Positions 21,838 to 32,841 of a DNA stretch of 64,000 bases are shown here, piece by piece. The notes below the pieces were generated by a model, which saw nothing but the letters and a program-made list of their open reading frames with translations, ran no database searches and was not told where the DNA came from. Every line of letters begins with the position of its first letter. The first letter of the stretch is position 1. Made by a program: the position numbers and the translations under genes. Source of the DNA: Ceratothoa steindachneri (lineage: Eukaryota > Arthropoda > Malacostraca > Isopoda > Cymothoidae); assembly GCA_963969495.1 (NCBI GenBank), contig OZ018318.1, forward strand, positions 178,678,246 through 178,742,245, in the 5' to 3' direction.

Positions 21838-22650
21838 CTCAAGTGTTTAGGAAATTTAATTATTTTGCTGGTTGATGATGTAGAGATAAACCCTGAACCC
21901 ACTACCTTTAGGCATTGGAAGTGCCGCATGCTGTTTAGTAATATTCGTGGGCTTTATGCAAATTTAAATGATTTGGTTGTAACTTCCAGACAATTTAACA
22001 TCTTATTTTGTTCTGAGACTTTGGTATCAAACTTTAGATCCTCTAAAGAGCTCTTGATTCCAGTTTGTAAACAGCCTCATCTATTGAAGCGTAATGATCG
22101 TGAGAGAGATCAGGGAATTACATTTTATATTAGAAATGAATTTCCTGCCTCTCTGAATCCCAATTATGAATGTAACTGTCATGAGGTTTTAATTGTGAAA
22201 GTATGTGGTAGGCATAGTAATTTTTACTTATTTTCAATCTATCGAAAAACTGATGCCAATGATGACATATTTGACTATTTACTGAATAGCATCGCATCTA
22301 TACAATAAAATGATAGGAAAGCTGCATTCTTGTTTCTGGGTGATTTTAATGTCCATCATAGAGAGTTGTTGAACTCTGTATCACGTACAGATCGTCATGG
22401 CTTGAGAGCAATTGACTTCTCTACTGAATCTGGTTGTGATCGATTAATTCAAATGCCAACGTACAGATCCGGTAATATTCTAGATTTAATACTTACAGAT
22501 GTTCCTAGTGTTGTTAATACCAATGTAGGGAGTCCTATTGGAACATCTGACCACACGTATATCATAGCACATATAAGAAATGAGCAACCTGTCCCTGAGC
22601 TATCATTATCTCGTAAGATTTACTTAAGGTCACAAGCTGACTGGAATTGA
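21838..22650 (+). pseudogene. LINE APE-type endonuclease
   Basis: Two open stretches in different frames cover the domain. The first has LIILLVDDVEINPEPT, the common hydrophobic-plus-(E/D)INPGP lead-in of LINE ORF2 proteins. It then has RMLFSNIRGLYANLNDLVV and NILFCSETLVSNFR (metal-binding Glu), and after a stop at 22306 FLGDFNVHHRELL (Asp and Asn). The last block is GTSDHTYIIAHI, with the catalytic SDH. All main catalytic positions are present. One stop and a change of frame between 22308 and 22330 are the obvious defects. The enzyme would nick the target site. Confidence 0.83.
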
Positions 22651-24182
22651 GTCCTAAGGGATCTCTTTCTTCTTATTCTTGCTGATATAATTGGGAGGCG
22701 TATTGCATTCAGTGTTATAACTTTCCACAACAAGGACAAAGCATGGTTCAATAATGGCTGTAAGCATGCATATTTGGATAAACAAGAATCTTACAATTCC
22801 TGGAAAAGGAATAGATCTGATATGACCTGGAATAACTATTTTAGGCTGAGATCTGTGGTGCAAGAGGTTTATGCTCTAGCTGAGAGAGAATATAATATTG
22901 GCATTAAAGAAACGCTCTTAGGTGTTACTCAGTCTCATAAGTGGTGGTCTACTCTGAAGTATGTTCTATTTGGTAGTAATGATAGCGTCCCACCTCTTTT
23001 TAAATTAGATGGGTCTCTTAACCATTGCCCAAAGGATAATTCAACACTATTTGGGTATGTCTTTGAGGAAAATTAAAGTGGTGTAGAGTTAAATCTTCCC
23101 CAGTCATGTCAACCTGAAGCTAAGTTAAAAACAATATCTTTCAGCTCTGATCCTAATGGGATATTTCCTTTATTTTTTATTAAGACTGCTCATTTTGTAT
23201 CCCCCCCCATCCCCAAGATTGCTGTTATCTTTCGCAAGTTATCTAGGGAAGGAAAGTTCAGCTTGTGTTGGAGGACTGCTAATGTTATTCTTACTTCTAA
23301 CATCTGTCTCTGCTGGCTTTTGTCCCTCAGACTACCATCTAATTTCCATCACTCCTATTCTGTAAAGTTCTTTAAGCGTTTGTTGGCTAAACGTCTAAAT
23401 GCATTTGCTGAGAGTAACAATCTCTTTCCAAGTCAGCAGTTTGGCTTTCACATGGGTCTTGGTGCTTTAGATGCAGTCATAACCACTTCGGACTTAGTTC
23501 AAAATACTTTATATTCTGGTTTTGAAGCTCGTATGATTCGACTTGATTTTAGTGCAGCTTTTGATCGTGTTAATCACAAAGCACTGATTGACAAACTCAG
23601 ACAGCTGGGTATTGGTAGACCTTTTCTCAATATCCTAACTGAGTTCTTGACTTACCGTAGACAACGTCTAGTTGTGGATGGGCAACTTAGTGAGTGATCT
23701 CTATTTCTTCTTTTGTTGCCCAAAAGATTGGTTTACTTAGGAAATCTTATAGAATTTTTGAAGTCATTCCTGTTATAAGGAATTGTTTTAACTCGTTCAT
23801 ACTTCCTTATCTGGAGTATTGCTCTCTTGTCTGGTCCTCTGCTGCAACATTTCATCTTGAGCTACTGCACTGGAATCTGAGAGCTTGCAAACTTTTAATT
23901 CCTGATCTTGAGGTTCACTTGTGTCACCGCCGCTCTGTGAGTTCACTGTGTATCTTGTATAAGATACATCATACCCCTAACCATCCTGTGCACAATGAAC
24001 TTCCTGATCCTTTTCGTCCAGCTCAGTTAACTAGGAATGCCACTAATGTAGATAGCCAAGCTTTCACAGTTGGGAGATGTAACACATCTCAGTACTCTAG
24101 ATGCTTCATTACAGAAACTACCAGGTTATGGACTGAGTTCCCTAGTTCTGTCGTTGAATCTCATGAAATTCAAAAGTTTTAA
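22651..24182 (+). pseudogene. LINE reverse transcriptase, catalytic block missing
   Basis: The linker (22774-23076) contains WNNYFRLRSVVQEVYALAE and THSKWWSTLKY-like sequence. The RT start at 23263-23697 has FKRLLAKRLNAFAE, FGFHMGLGALDAV, MIRLDFSAAFDRVNHKAL (motif A) and YRRQRLVVDGQLSE. The expected SGVPQGSVLGP and YADD motifs should come next, but at 23697 the sequence jumps to FVAQKIGLLRKSYRIFE and FILPYLEYCSLVWSSAA. About 120-150 residues are therefore deleted. The C-terminal part (HRRSVSSLCILYKI ... CNTSQYSRCFITETTRLW) is open to 24182. The loss makes the element incapable of retrotransposition. Confidence 0.82.
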
Positions 24183-24340
24183 ACTGGTGCTCATTCCTTC
24201 CTGCTGAGGCGTTAAGTTGTGTGTGTCTTTCTCCTCTCTCCTTCTCTTTTCATCTAGTTTTTCCCATGGGACTGTCTTCTCTGCTGGTGCCTTAGAGTTT
24301 ATAGCATTCTGCTCTAACAGCAAGAGTTTGTAGTCCGTCA

Positions 24341-24358
24341 GATAATAATAATAATAGT
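24341..24358 (+). repeat. LINE 3' (ATA)n tail
   Basis: gataataataataatag, a short trinucleotide run where the LINE ends, in place of a poly-A. Confidence 0.75.
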
Positions 24359-24370
24359 AAATTATCCTAT

Positions 24371-24946
24371 ATAGGCCATAAATAAAGCTTTATTTCCTGT
24401 AATAGTCGGTTCGTCTGATTGAATAGAAAATGAAGTTGTTTGGAGAATTAATTACCAGCTTGCTTTCAACGTCAACCGCCATTTAATCAATGCGTCGACT
24501 TACTGTAGTATTACTAAGAGCCAAAGCTCTTATATCATCAGTTGGATTTTCATGCATAACTGTAAAAACATATTTTTGATTAGATGGTATTAGTAATGTT
24601 TCTCCAATGTTATGGCACCTACTACTTTTTGCAATAAGTTTTGAGATACGATAATTGCAATTAGTCTATCTTCGTTTATTGCACTTTCTTAAATGATGCG
24701 GTTAATTTATGACAATTTTTAAATATTTTATAAAGATCTTGAAAATATTCAAGAGGTTTCTCTTTTTTCTTTTTTATGCTGTGAAGTGAGATGATTCGGC
24801 ATTTTTGATAGTTTCATTGCTTCATTTGAGAGAGTTCTATGGCACAGCAAGCATAATGGAAGTTGCGTCTTAGCAAGAGATTCAATAAATCCGAACGCCA
24901 AATACTTATATGAATATCTGCGTGTATACTTCTTATTTGAGGACAT
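24371..24946 (-). pseudogene. hAT (SCAND3/ZBED5-like) N-terminal half with BED finger
   Basis: The minus strand starts MSSNKKYTRRYSYKYLAFGF and contains an intact BED finger: CLLCHRTL, then HLTSQH about 20 residues later. It continues in broken frames through a helical stretch and IPSNQKYVF, ALALSNTTVSRRIDDMAVD, to QSDEPTITGNKALFMAYI (first catalytic Asp region) at about 24380-24420. There it is cut by the LINE. The BED finger binds the transposon ends. The rest of the protein follows at 21234 downward. Confidence 0.8.
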
Positions 24947-25203
24947 AATTATTATAATGTAGGTAGATAATTACAAGCAATCCACAACATAAAAATTATA
25001 CACCACTTGAGAACGTTGTTTAGTGTTGACTGACTCATATATCGCTAGATCCCATGCGCTAGGCTAGAATAATAGAAGTTAACTTATCTAGAAGATTTTC
25101 AATTGAGTTTTTGGTTTACTTAACCAAATTTTTAAAAAATTAAAAAGATCAAATGGTCTACTAGTGTGCGATATTGGCCAGGTTGAAGGGCGCTGGTGTA
25201 GAG

Positions 25204-26567
25204 AGAGGAAAGAGACTTTAGGCTGACTTCATACAATCATTTATTCCTTTCCTCACCTGCCTCACTGTCACATCAAGATCAACAACACTGATGTAAACAT
25301 TATATTAAAGTTCCCCGATTTTCCCCATCCTGCAATTACGAGTAATTGCCATTAGTTGTCGTTAACATTACAAGTCCAATCGAGACAAAATATTACTTTT
25401 ACGTTCCATTTAGAAGTTTATTCAAGTCATTAAGGGGTAAAGTCGTCCAAGACAAATGCTTTCGTTAAATGGAATCAGGTTTCTCCAATTTAGTTCGCAG
25501 CGTAAAGATAAAATAGCCTTCAATAAGCTTGATTTTCTCCTCAGGCTCTTTCGATGTCTCTTGTATTTCAATGGATCAACTTCCCAGCGTCCGTTTCGAA
25601 GGGAAACGTGCCTCTCCTTTTCCCTTCAATAATACTTCTTCCTAATTAATGGAATTAATTTGATAATACTGATTTGAATGGGGAGGAAACGAATTTAGGA
25701 AATGAGCATTTAAGGAGGAAGCCGAGATGAGGAGATTCGGCGAAATCATTTAGCATTTCCGATTTGGAAGAGAAAGTTATAAAACAATATCAGCTTCAAA
25801 ATTGGATGGTTCCTATTTTTGATTAGGAACTTAGTATCTATTAAGACGAGCTGTCTACCCTTTGTATCAATATGTCAGAAAAAAAGTTTAGAAATAGTGT
25901 TAAGTAATTATTTCTTTACAATGAATGCGTGATAGACACAAACTTATATTTAATGCGGTCGTTTGTTAAATTTGATGTAACTATGCGATGGAATAGATAA
26001 GAAACAAGTGATAAGAGATAGGGCAAAGAAGGAACAAGTGATAAAAGAAGAAGCGTGGAAGGAACAAGTGAGAAGAGACCAAGGGAAAGCGGAAAAAGTG
26101 TGGAAACAATGCAAAGAAGGAATCTCATCCCAAAATAAAATGTCACAAACAAATAACAGTAAATTACCTTTTTATCAGGTGCTCCAAACTCAATAAAGAA
26201 TTCACATCTCCTACCTAAGACCTTACTACATCATTTCGTAGAAGGCAACAGTAGTGGTTGAATAATGAATAATTTCACAGTTTTATATAGATAATTCGAT
26301 GAATTTCAGTATAGTGTGCGTATATGGCCGAGTGCGTACATACATAAGCATATGTTGTATCTACACAATTTAAGAGCACAGGGTGCGAGCTATAAACTGA
26401 ATTAATATTAGATCTTAAGTAAACAAACGTCATCCTTATTCAAATATTAGCGGTCACTTTTAACCTTATCTGACACAGGCGGTATGCACACTAATTACAG
26501 TCGTAATAATAATATAATTTTATATCTGCATCGAGCACACATACATAAGTGATGACCTCAACACGTC

Positions 26568-26568
<1 letters not shown>
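25204..26568. other. Unassigned intergenic sequence
   Basis: No gene recognised. The only structure noticed is the 30-bp tandem repeat at 25999-26118. Confidence 0.5.
25999..26118 (+). repeat. 30-bp tandem repeat, four units
   Basis: Units start at 25999, 26029, 26059 and 26089 with the consensus aagGAACAAGTGataagag plus a purine-rich tail. As 30 is a multiple of three, the plus strand reads four similar decapeptides (for example KEQVIKEEAW and KEQVRRDQGK) inside the ORF 26008-26196. Degenerate in the last unit. Confidence 0.75.

Positions 26569-26618
<50 letters not shown>
26569..26618. repeat. (TA)n microsatellite, host of a mariner insertion
   Basis: 50 bp of TA ending exactly where the mariner-like element begins; more TA (27925-27931) follows the other end. 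Confidence 0.9.
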
Positions 26619-26621
<3 letters not shown>

Positions 26622-27924
26622 GGTGTTCCATTAAGACGGATCGAAGTTAGCAGTAAATAAAACAGTGTTATTGGTGAAAATTTACTGATTTCACTATTGG
26701 ATCGTGTTATTTGCGTCATGGCAATTATGTGTGAAAAAAATAATATCGCCTAAATGTCCGCCAAGGCTTCGGCGGCACACCTCCACTCGATGGTCAAAAT
26801 TTTGGATGACATCTCTACAGAGTTGCTCCTCGATCTCGCCAATATGCCTTATTATCTCATCCTTTATCTGTTGAATTCTTGTTGGCTTGTTGGCACAGAC
26901 CTTACTTTTGAGATGACCCCAAAGGAAAAAATCTAAAGGCTTCAAGTCACATGATCGTGGTGGTCAATTGACCTCGCTGTTTCGAGAGATGATGTGACCT
27001 GGGAACTTCTCATTCAATAAAGCCATTGTTGCATTGGCTGTGTGACATGTGGCACCGTTCTGTTGAAACCACAAATCTTCAACATCCATAGAATTCAATT
27101 TAAGCCATAAAAAGTTGGTTATCATGGCACGGTATCACTCGTCTGTCACCGTAACAGAATTCCCGGCATCATTTTCGAAGAAATACAGCCCAATGATTCC
27201 CCTAGCAAAAAATGCACACCAAACAGTGACCTTTTGTGGATGCAGTGGCTTTTCAACAATCTTCCTAGGATTTTCATCAGCCCAAATGCGACAATTCTGC
27301 TTATTAACGAATCCACTAAGATGAAAATGGGCTTCATCACTAAAGATGATTTTTTGCGAAAAATCATCATCGGCTTGTCTTTGCTCGTGCACCCAATTGA
27401 CGAATGTACGGCGCTTCAAATGGTCAGTAGTCTTCAGTTCTTGTGTCAAATGAATTTTGTAAGCATGTAGAGACAAATCTTTTGTTAAAATTCGATGTAA
27501 CGTTGTTGTGGAGAGGTTCAATTCCTGCGTGCAATGACGAATAGAGCTGTCTGGATCTTCGGCCACATTCTCGCGCACTGCAGCAATGTTTTCAGCTGAA
27601 CGGTGTAAATGAGCACGCAATGGCGTTTTTATATCTGCCACCGACCCCGTTTGTTTGAATTTACGAACAATTTTCCCAATTGCACTCTCGGTCGGTCGAT
27701 TATGTTGACCAAAAAATCGCGAAGTGCCCGAAATGCGTTTCTGCTTGAACGTCCATCTTCGTAATAGGCTTCGATAACTTTACCACGTTGTTCGATTGTT
27801 AATCTTTCCATGGTTAAAATTTTCAAAAGCCGAAGTTGTTAAATCTGAAAGAAAAATAAAAAAATCATTAAACGCTTAAACTTAACTCACATTTAAAATC
27901 GGTCCAAGTTATTGGAACACCCTT
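26619..27924 (-). mobile_element. Complete mariner-like element, inactive
   Basis: A 1,306-bp element with ends aagggtgttccattaa and ...ggaacaccctt: inverted repeats perfect over the first 12 bp and weaker further in. A TA duplication is at 26617-26618 and 27925-26. The transposase is on the minus strand. It appears to have inserted into a TA microsatellite. The length is typical for the IS630-Tc1-mariner superfamily. Confidence 0.88.
26694..27814 (-). pseudogene. Mariner-like transposase with Asp-to-Asn change
   Basis: The N-terminal helix-turn-helix starts MERLTIEQRGKVIEAYYEDG at 27809 and shifts frame near 27660. The next frame (27135-27641) has DIKTPLRAHLHRSAENIAAV, LHRILTKDLSLHAYKIHL, IIFSDEAHFHLSGFV (first catalytic Asp) and KVTVWCAFFARGIIG. 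After another shift the second block reads LWFQQNGATCHTA, where this family has QQDGAT, so the second catalytic Asp is Asn. A TGA stop replaces the Trp of the WPPRSCDL motif at about 26970. The last block, KPLDFFLWGHLKSKV, keeps its Asp. Transposase cuts and rejoins the element ends; this one cannot. Confidence 0.87.
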
Positions 27925-27931
27925 TATATAT

Positions 27932-28013
27932 AAAGAGAGGGTGGGGGAGAGGGGACGGGATGGTAGAAAAGAGGAGGGGAGAGGAGATGAGAGAGAGTCA
28001 GAGAGAGAGGGAG
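27932..28013. repeat. GA-rich tract, left part
   Basis: Purine-rich gagaggg/gagaga low-complexity DNA, the left flank of the CR1-like insertion. Same character as 29831-30805. Confidence 0.7.
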
Positions 28014-29830
28014 CTACAAGGAACTACAAGAAAAATAAGTACCCTAGTAAACCTTACGGTCCATTAAGAGAGGGTACCTTTGGCGTAACAGTTGAGCAGG
28101 CGCAGTCCTTGAAAGTGTCAATTGACGCCCTCGAAGAACACTCGCACAACGGTTATGTGCCCAAACGGTACTTTTCAATACTATGTCTAGACGCGACTTG
28201 AACTGCTCAACAGAAATTATGTTGACAACTTCCACTGGAAGTGCGTTACATGTACCACAGATGCTGTATGTGAAATATTTCTGACACAGATCACGGTGGT
28301 AATGCTTGAGCTCAGGTTTGTAGCCGTAGTTTCTGGTTCTGTTTTCTCTAAGTTAGAAAATATCCCTGTAGTCTACATTGTCGAAGCTTCGAAGCATTTT
28401 AAACACTTCGATAAGCTGACCACGCAGCCTCCGGGTCTCCAACGAGAACAAATCTAATTCCCGTAACCTATCTTCATAACTCTTGTGTCTGATAGAGGGA
28501 ATCAGTTTGGCTGCCCTGGCTTGCACACGTTCCAATCTCGTAATGTCTTTTCGAAACGAAGGACTCCCAAATTGTAGGGCATACTCAAAGTTCGGCCGGA
28601 CAAAGGAGTTGTACAAACAGAGTACAATATCCCTGTTCCGATATCCAAACTGTCACTTTATGTAGCCTAACATACTTTGGGCTTTATTCTCCTTGAGGTC
28701 ACTACTGATAGTTATGCCCAAGTTCTTTTCAGTATCAGTGCATTCAAGATCAGTGCCCTTAAGGATATACTGAGATTGGGGGTGTTTCGGTGGCCGATAT
28801 GCATGACTTTGCCTTTGTTCATGTTAAAAGGCATTTGCCACGTGTCTGACCACTCCAAAATCTTCCAAAGATCTTCTTGTAGGCAGGCAATATTTCCTTC
28901 CTTTACAACGTTCATACCAAGCTTGATATCATCGGCAAATTTAGAAATCTTCGCAACCATGTCACCATCCATATCGTTAACATAGATGATAAACAGTAGT
29001 GGTTCCAGGACAGAACTTTGAGGAACACCGCTAATAACAGCCACCCACTCAGAAGCATGTCCATTCAACACCACCCGTTGCCTTCTGCCGCTTAGGTAGT
29101 TCTCTATCCAACCTGCTACGTTTCCGTCTATGCCCAGTGCATGCCATTTCTGGAGAAGGCAGCGGTGTGGTACATTATCAAAGACTTTCTGAAAGTCTAA
29201 GTAGATAACATTCACCGCCTTATCCCGATCGTGCTCACTGAAATCGAAGTGGGAGAATTTCGCAAGATTCGTCAGGCATGACCGTTGCCTTCGGAACCCG
29301 TGCTAAGAACTCCTAAATAGCAAGTTTGACTCTAAATATGACGTTATTTTGTCCACCATGATGCTTTCCATGAGTTTACCAACTATCGAAGTTAAACTAA
29401 TAGGTCGGTATTCGATGGTTGGCTAGAGTCTCCTTTCTTGAAGATAGGAGTCACCTCCGCCTCATTCCAGTCTCTAGGAATGCATCCTGTCCGGATTGAC
29501 ATGTTGAAGATTGTGCCCAGATGTCGTGAATCATCATCACACACTTTTTTCAACACTTTAGGTAGAAACCCGTCCGGGCCAGAGGACTTATTCGTCTTTA
29601 GGTCATTGATTTATTTTTCTACTTCGCTTTGAGGGAGATCCATTTCCTCCAGCTTCTCACCCAAGTAAGAGTCCATGGGCTGAGGGATAGGACCACACTC
29701 TTCAGTGAACACTGAAGAGAGGTAGTTGTTCAGGAAGTTGGTATTTTCTGCATCTGAGTGCTTTAATGTCCCCTCCTCATTCACCAAAGAGCCAATCTTT
29801 CGGCGTATTGGCTTACGGCTGTTTACATAG
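28014..29830 (-). mobile_element. CR1-like LINE, 5'-truncated
   Basis: A minus-strand non-LTR fragment of 1.8 kb inside the GA-rich tract. It covers the RT from just before its first motif to the C-terminus. The 3' end carries a short repeated unit (ttgtagttccttgtag on the minus strand), as CR1-type elements often do instead of poly-A. Flanks agtcagagagagagggag and agtcaaagagagagggag match at 17 of 18 bases. They could be a target duplication, or simply the tract's own repetition. Confidence 0.8.
28044..29815 (-). pseudogene. CR1-like reverse transcriptase
   Basis: The N-terminal part (about 29815-29400) has VNEEGTLKHSDAENTNFLN, FTEECGPIPQP, DLKTNKSSGPDGFLPKVLK and DWNEAEVTPIFKKG. A frame change is followed at 28712-29215 by VIYLDFQKVFDNVPHRCLL (motif A), SGVPQSSVLEPLLFIIYVND and KISKFADDIKLG (motif C, FADD intact), then MPFNMNKGKVMHIGHRN. 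The thumb/C-terminal part at 28353-28616 reads YNSFVRPNFEYALQFGSPSF and RAAKLIPSIRHKSYEDRLREL. The end (VVNIISVEQFKSRLD) is near 28200. Catalytic Asp residues are kept; stops and shifts between pieces inactivate it. Confidence 0.85.
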
Positions 29831-30805
29831 AGTCAAAGAGAGAGGGAGAGTCAAAGAGAGTCATAGATAGATAGATAGAGAGAAACAGATAAAGAAAAAG
29901 AGAGAGAACAGAAAGAGATAAAAAGAAGGAAAGACACAAACAGAGAGAGACATAAAGAGTGACAGAGATAGAGGCAGAGAGATATAAAGAAATTTGCAGA
30001 CAGAGAAAGAAACAGGCAGAAAGGGATAGATAGTCCGAGAGACACAAATATAGAGAGAAATAGAGAAAGGCAAAGAGATAGAGAAACAGAGTTACAAGGA
30101 ATAGCAGTAACTCGAAGGAGATTGCTGAACATACCGAGGAGATACAATTTTGAGAAAGCATAACATATAGCATGAGAAACAGAGAAATCTATACACAGAG
30201 AGACATAGAGGCAGAGACAGGTAAAATGATACAAAGAGAAACAGAGGGAGACACCCAAAAGAGTGACAGAAAATGAGAGATACCGACAGATAGAGAGACA
30301 CTTCGAGAGATAGACAGAGAGAAGAAAAGAAAAACATACAGAGACATAGATAGAAAATGAAAACACACATATAGAGCCATGGAGAGACATAGATAGATAG
30401 ATTCATAAAGAGAGACAGACAGAGAGAAATATAAAGAGATGGAGTAACAGAAAAACTACTAGAGGCAAAGAGGGAGAAACAGATATAAAGAGACTCGCAG
30501 ATACAGAGAGGGCGACAACTAGAAACAGAAAGAAAGAGAAAAGGAGACAGAGACAGATACACACAGATGGACACAAATGCTTTGAGAGAGATATAGAGAC
30601 AGACAGATAACGAAAGATATACAAACAGAAAGAAATAGATAGATAATTAGCTAGACATACATACACACAGAGAGACAGGCAAAAATAGATAGATAGTCAT
30701 ACCTACAAACAGATAGGCATAAATAGAGACAAACACACAGACAGATAGACAAAGAAACAGAGACTGACATACAGACAGAATTGGAGATAGACACACAGAT
30801 TTCTT
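29831..30805. repeat. Long degenerate GA/GACA/GATA tract
   Basis: Nearly 1 kb of purine-rich low-complexity DNA (gagaga, gacaga, gataga units, with no fixed period). The minus strand gives long Ser/Leu/Phe-rich open frames that are artefacts of composition. Around 30075-30180 a more normal sequence interrupts it. Confidence 0.9.
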
Positions 30806-30889
30806 CAATTAAAATTTTCCTAGCGACTTTCTGAATGGGCATATATAGACGTATTTAAATTATCCTAATGTTTCGGCTATATTAAAAAA

Positions 30890-32200
30890 ACACAAAGAAC
30901 AACAATAAAACATTAAAATACAACTAAGAATATGCAAAACGAAAACACATACACACAACACCCCTAAAACTAAATAAAATGGAGAATGACCTCCTCTTTC
31001 CCAAATTGTTAAACCACAATTTGGGCGCACGATTCTGTCCAGAGTTCAAGCGACCCTGATTGTCCTAATACAGAGGGGGTAACGTACGAAAAAAATACCT
31101 CAGACTGAGACACTCGATAAGAATATGCCAGACAGAATAGGGGACTACGCACTCATTGCATTAAAGTACAGGATAGTACCCCGTCAAGTGCACAAGAAAA
31201 TACCTCAAACCATAGAGATATTGGGGGAGGGGATACGGGAAAAGTCGCGGCGCAATAGCGCGAATGTTTAGGTTCCCGTCCGGTCGCCTAGTTCTCTCAG
31301 AATATTTGTACCCTCATAATCGACCTTCTTTTGCGCAATAACTACAATCACCCGCCTCGCTACAACCGTGACGTTACAGATACTGCTAACCAGAGTGTGT
31401 AGAGATTCCAATGCCTCGAGAGCCCTCGAGCGCTCTGTGGGTTCCTATAGATCACAATCCAGTCTCTGAAAATAGCACGATACTTAATCTCCCGTACCGA
31501 GTGATGTATTACAACTAGCTCCCCAACGAAGATTGACGCAGCACCCGGCATACCCCTGCCCACTTCAAACCAGTAGGGTACGGCGTGAAAACCTTCTCCC
31601 CTTCTTCGGATATAGACCAATTCGTGTACACTGCCACGTCGGGAGGGTGACGGCGTGTGCGCCAAAAAGTTCGAACGCAATACGCCCCGAGCTGTAGAAG
31701 CTTTCGGAGCAGAGGCGTGGTGATAAATGATCAAACATGGTACCTTCTAAGTTTGCATCATGGACCGAACCAGAGACCTAACAAGCCAGAATGTTATGTC
31801 GAGCTCTAGAAGGAGTTGACTTGACTTACACTAAACCCGAAATGCTTAGGCCGTGATTAGCGTCTATCGAGGGCATTGGCACTTTAGAGATCGGCCGTGG
31901 CTGTAGTCAGAGGAGTTGACGACTGAGGAAGTGAGTGTGGCAGAATAATCGGGCTCTTCCGTACATATATATACAATCAGGCTCTCTATTGGGAATGCGC
32001 GAAAGGCTCCAGTCGCCAAGCGGAGATTAGTGTGGTGGATTGAGTCCACCTTCCGCAATTCATGCTCCGTTGCGGCCGCATAAAACTCAAACCCGTAGTC
32101 GAGCGTCGAGCAAACAAAAGAAAGGTAGAAGAGAAGATAGGTAATGATATCAGCACCCCATGTGTTGAAAGTCGCGGAAAACAGATGTAATATCTATCTT
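30890..32200 (-). mobile_element. 5'-truncated second copy of the I/R1-like LINE
   Basis: Homologous to about 590-2030 in the first copy, same strand. The C-terminal domain region (31010-31300), the RNase H (31360-31734, with VIHHSVREI and DWIVIY) and the connection region (31864-32058, KVDSIHHTNLRLATGAFR) can be followed. It ends near 32200, where homology to the first copy at about 2030 stops. It is much more diverged than the first copy: the RNase H catalytic region TDGS is gone and SDSQ reads RNPQ. It is therefore an older insertion. Confidence 0.82.
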
Positions 32201-32841
32201 GAATGGACGAAGTTTTAGATCATCTTTCAGACATTTTTTCATGGCCACATGGCTTATCTTGGATTTCACGTGAGCTTGTTCGTCGTGTTCCTTATTAGGG
32301 TTGGGCTCTTCACTGATCGGAGTGGGGTGTTCCTCACTTTTGAAAAATAACTTTTTGCCTCTTTAAATCGTTAGATAGCTTTATAAAACTTAGATCTGCT
32401 GACAGTTGGGTTCAACATTTTGAAAGTATTACCCGCTGTCTTCCCGCTGGTATACAGGTACTCGTTGCTTCACATTTTCCAATCATATTTGCGAACTGGT
32501 GTTGTTTTGACTTTAAATTACACTTTTATTCACAAGTTCAAGTGATTAATTAAAGGAATGTAAACGGACTCAAAATAACTTGTAAAAACTAGGCTAAACT
32601 TCCTCTCCCCACCCTATAATGTTATCGTGTTTAGGTTGGTAACGCACAGTGTACGGAGAACCAAATGCAAAGTTCGCTACATTTACTCCAGTAACATCTT
32701 GGGATCGAGTGATAGCAGGCGGGTAAAATAATTGCTCGTAACGAGAAGAATTAGACAGACTGAAAACATGTAAGTAGGACCTGTTTTCTTTGCAATGGAG
32801 GGAGTAATTTAGTATATAGCTACCTGCCTTCTGTTATACAG
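32201..32841. other. Unassigned intergenic sequence
   Basis: No recognisable coding or repeat structure. Confidence 0.45.

Larger units (their letters stand above)
21246..24361 (+). mobile_element. LINE with APE endonuclease, RT core deleted
   Basis: A 3.1-kb plus-strand non-LTR element inserted in a minus-strand hAT gene. It has a non-coding 5' part (21246-21830), an endonuclease (21838-22650), a linker (22650-23080), an RT start (23160-23697), an RT C-terminal part (23700-24182) and an (ATA)n tail (24341-24358). The protein closely resembles LINEs I remember from decapod crustacean genomes (annotated as jockey-like), so the clade call and organism hint rest on memory. The RT catalytic block is missing, so the copy is dead. 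Confidence 0.82.
20850..25195 (-). mobile_element. hAT element (SCAND3/ZBED5-like), split by a LINE
   Basis: The N-terminal half of a minus-strand hAT transposase is at 24371-24946 and its core is at 20850-21234. A plus-strand LINE lies between (21246-24361). A possible 5' inverted repeat on the plus strand, ggttgaagggcgctg at 25181-25195, is followed by gtgtagag, an 8-mer resembling a hAT target site. The 3' inverted repeat was not found, so the low-coordinate limit is only where recognisable coding fades. Confidence 0.72.

Noticed and set aside
29823..30842. Long Ser/Leu/Phe-rich open frames on the minus strand
   Set aside because: They are produced by the GA-rich low-complexity tract; no motif, no codon structure, several overlapping frames equally open.
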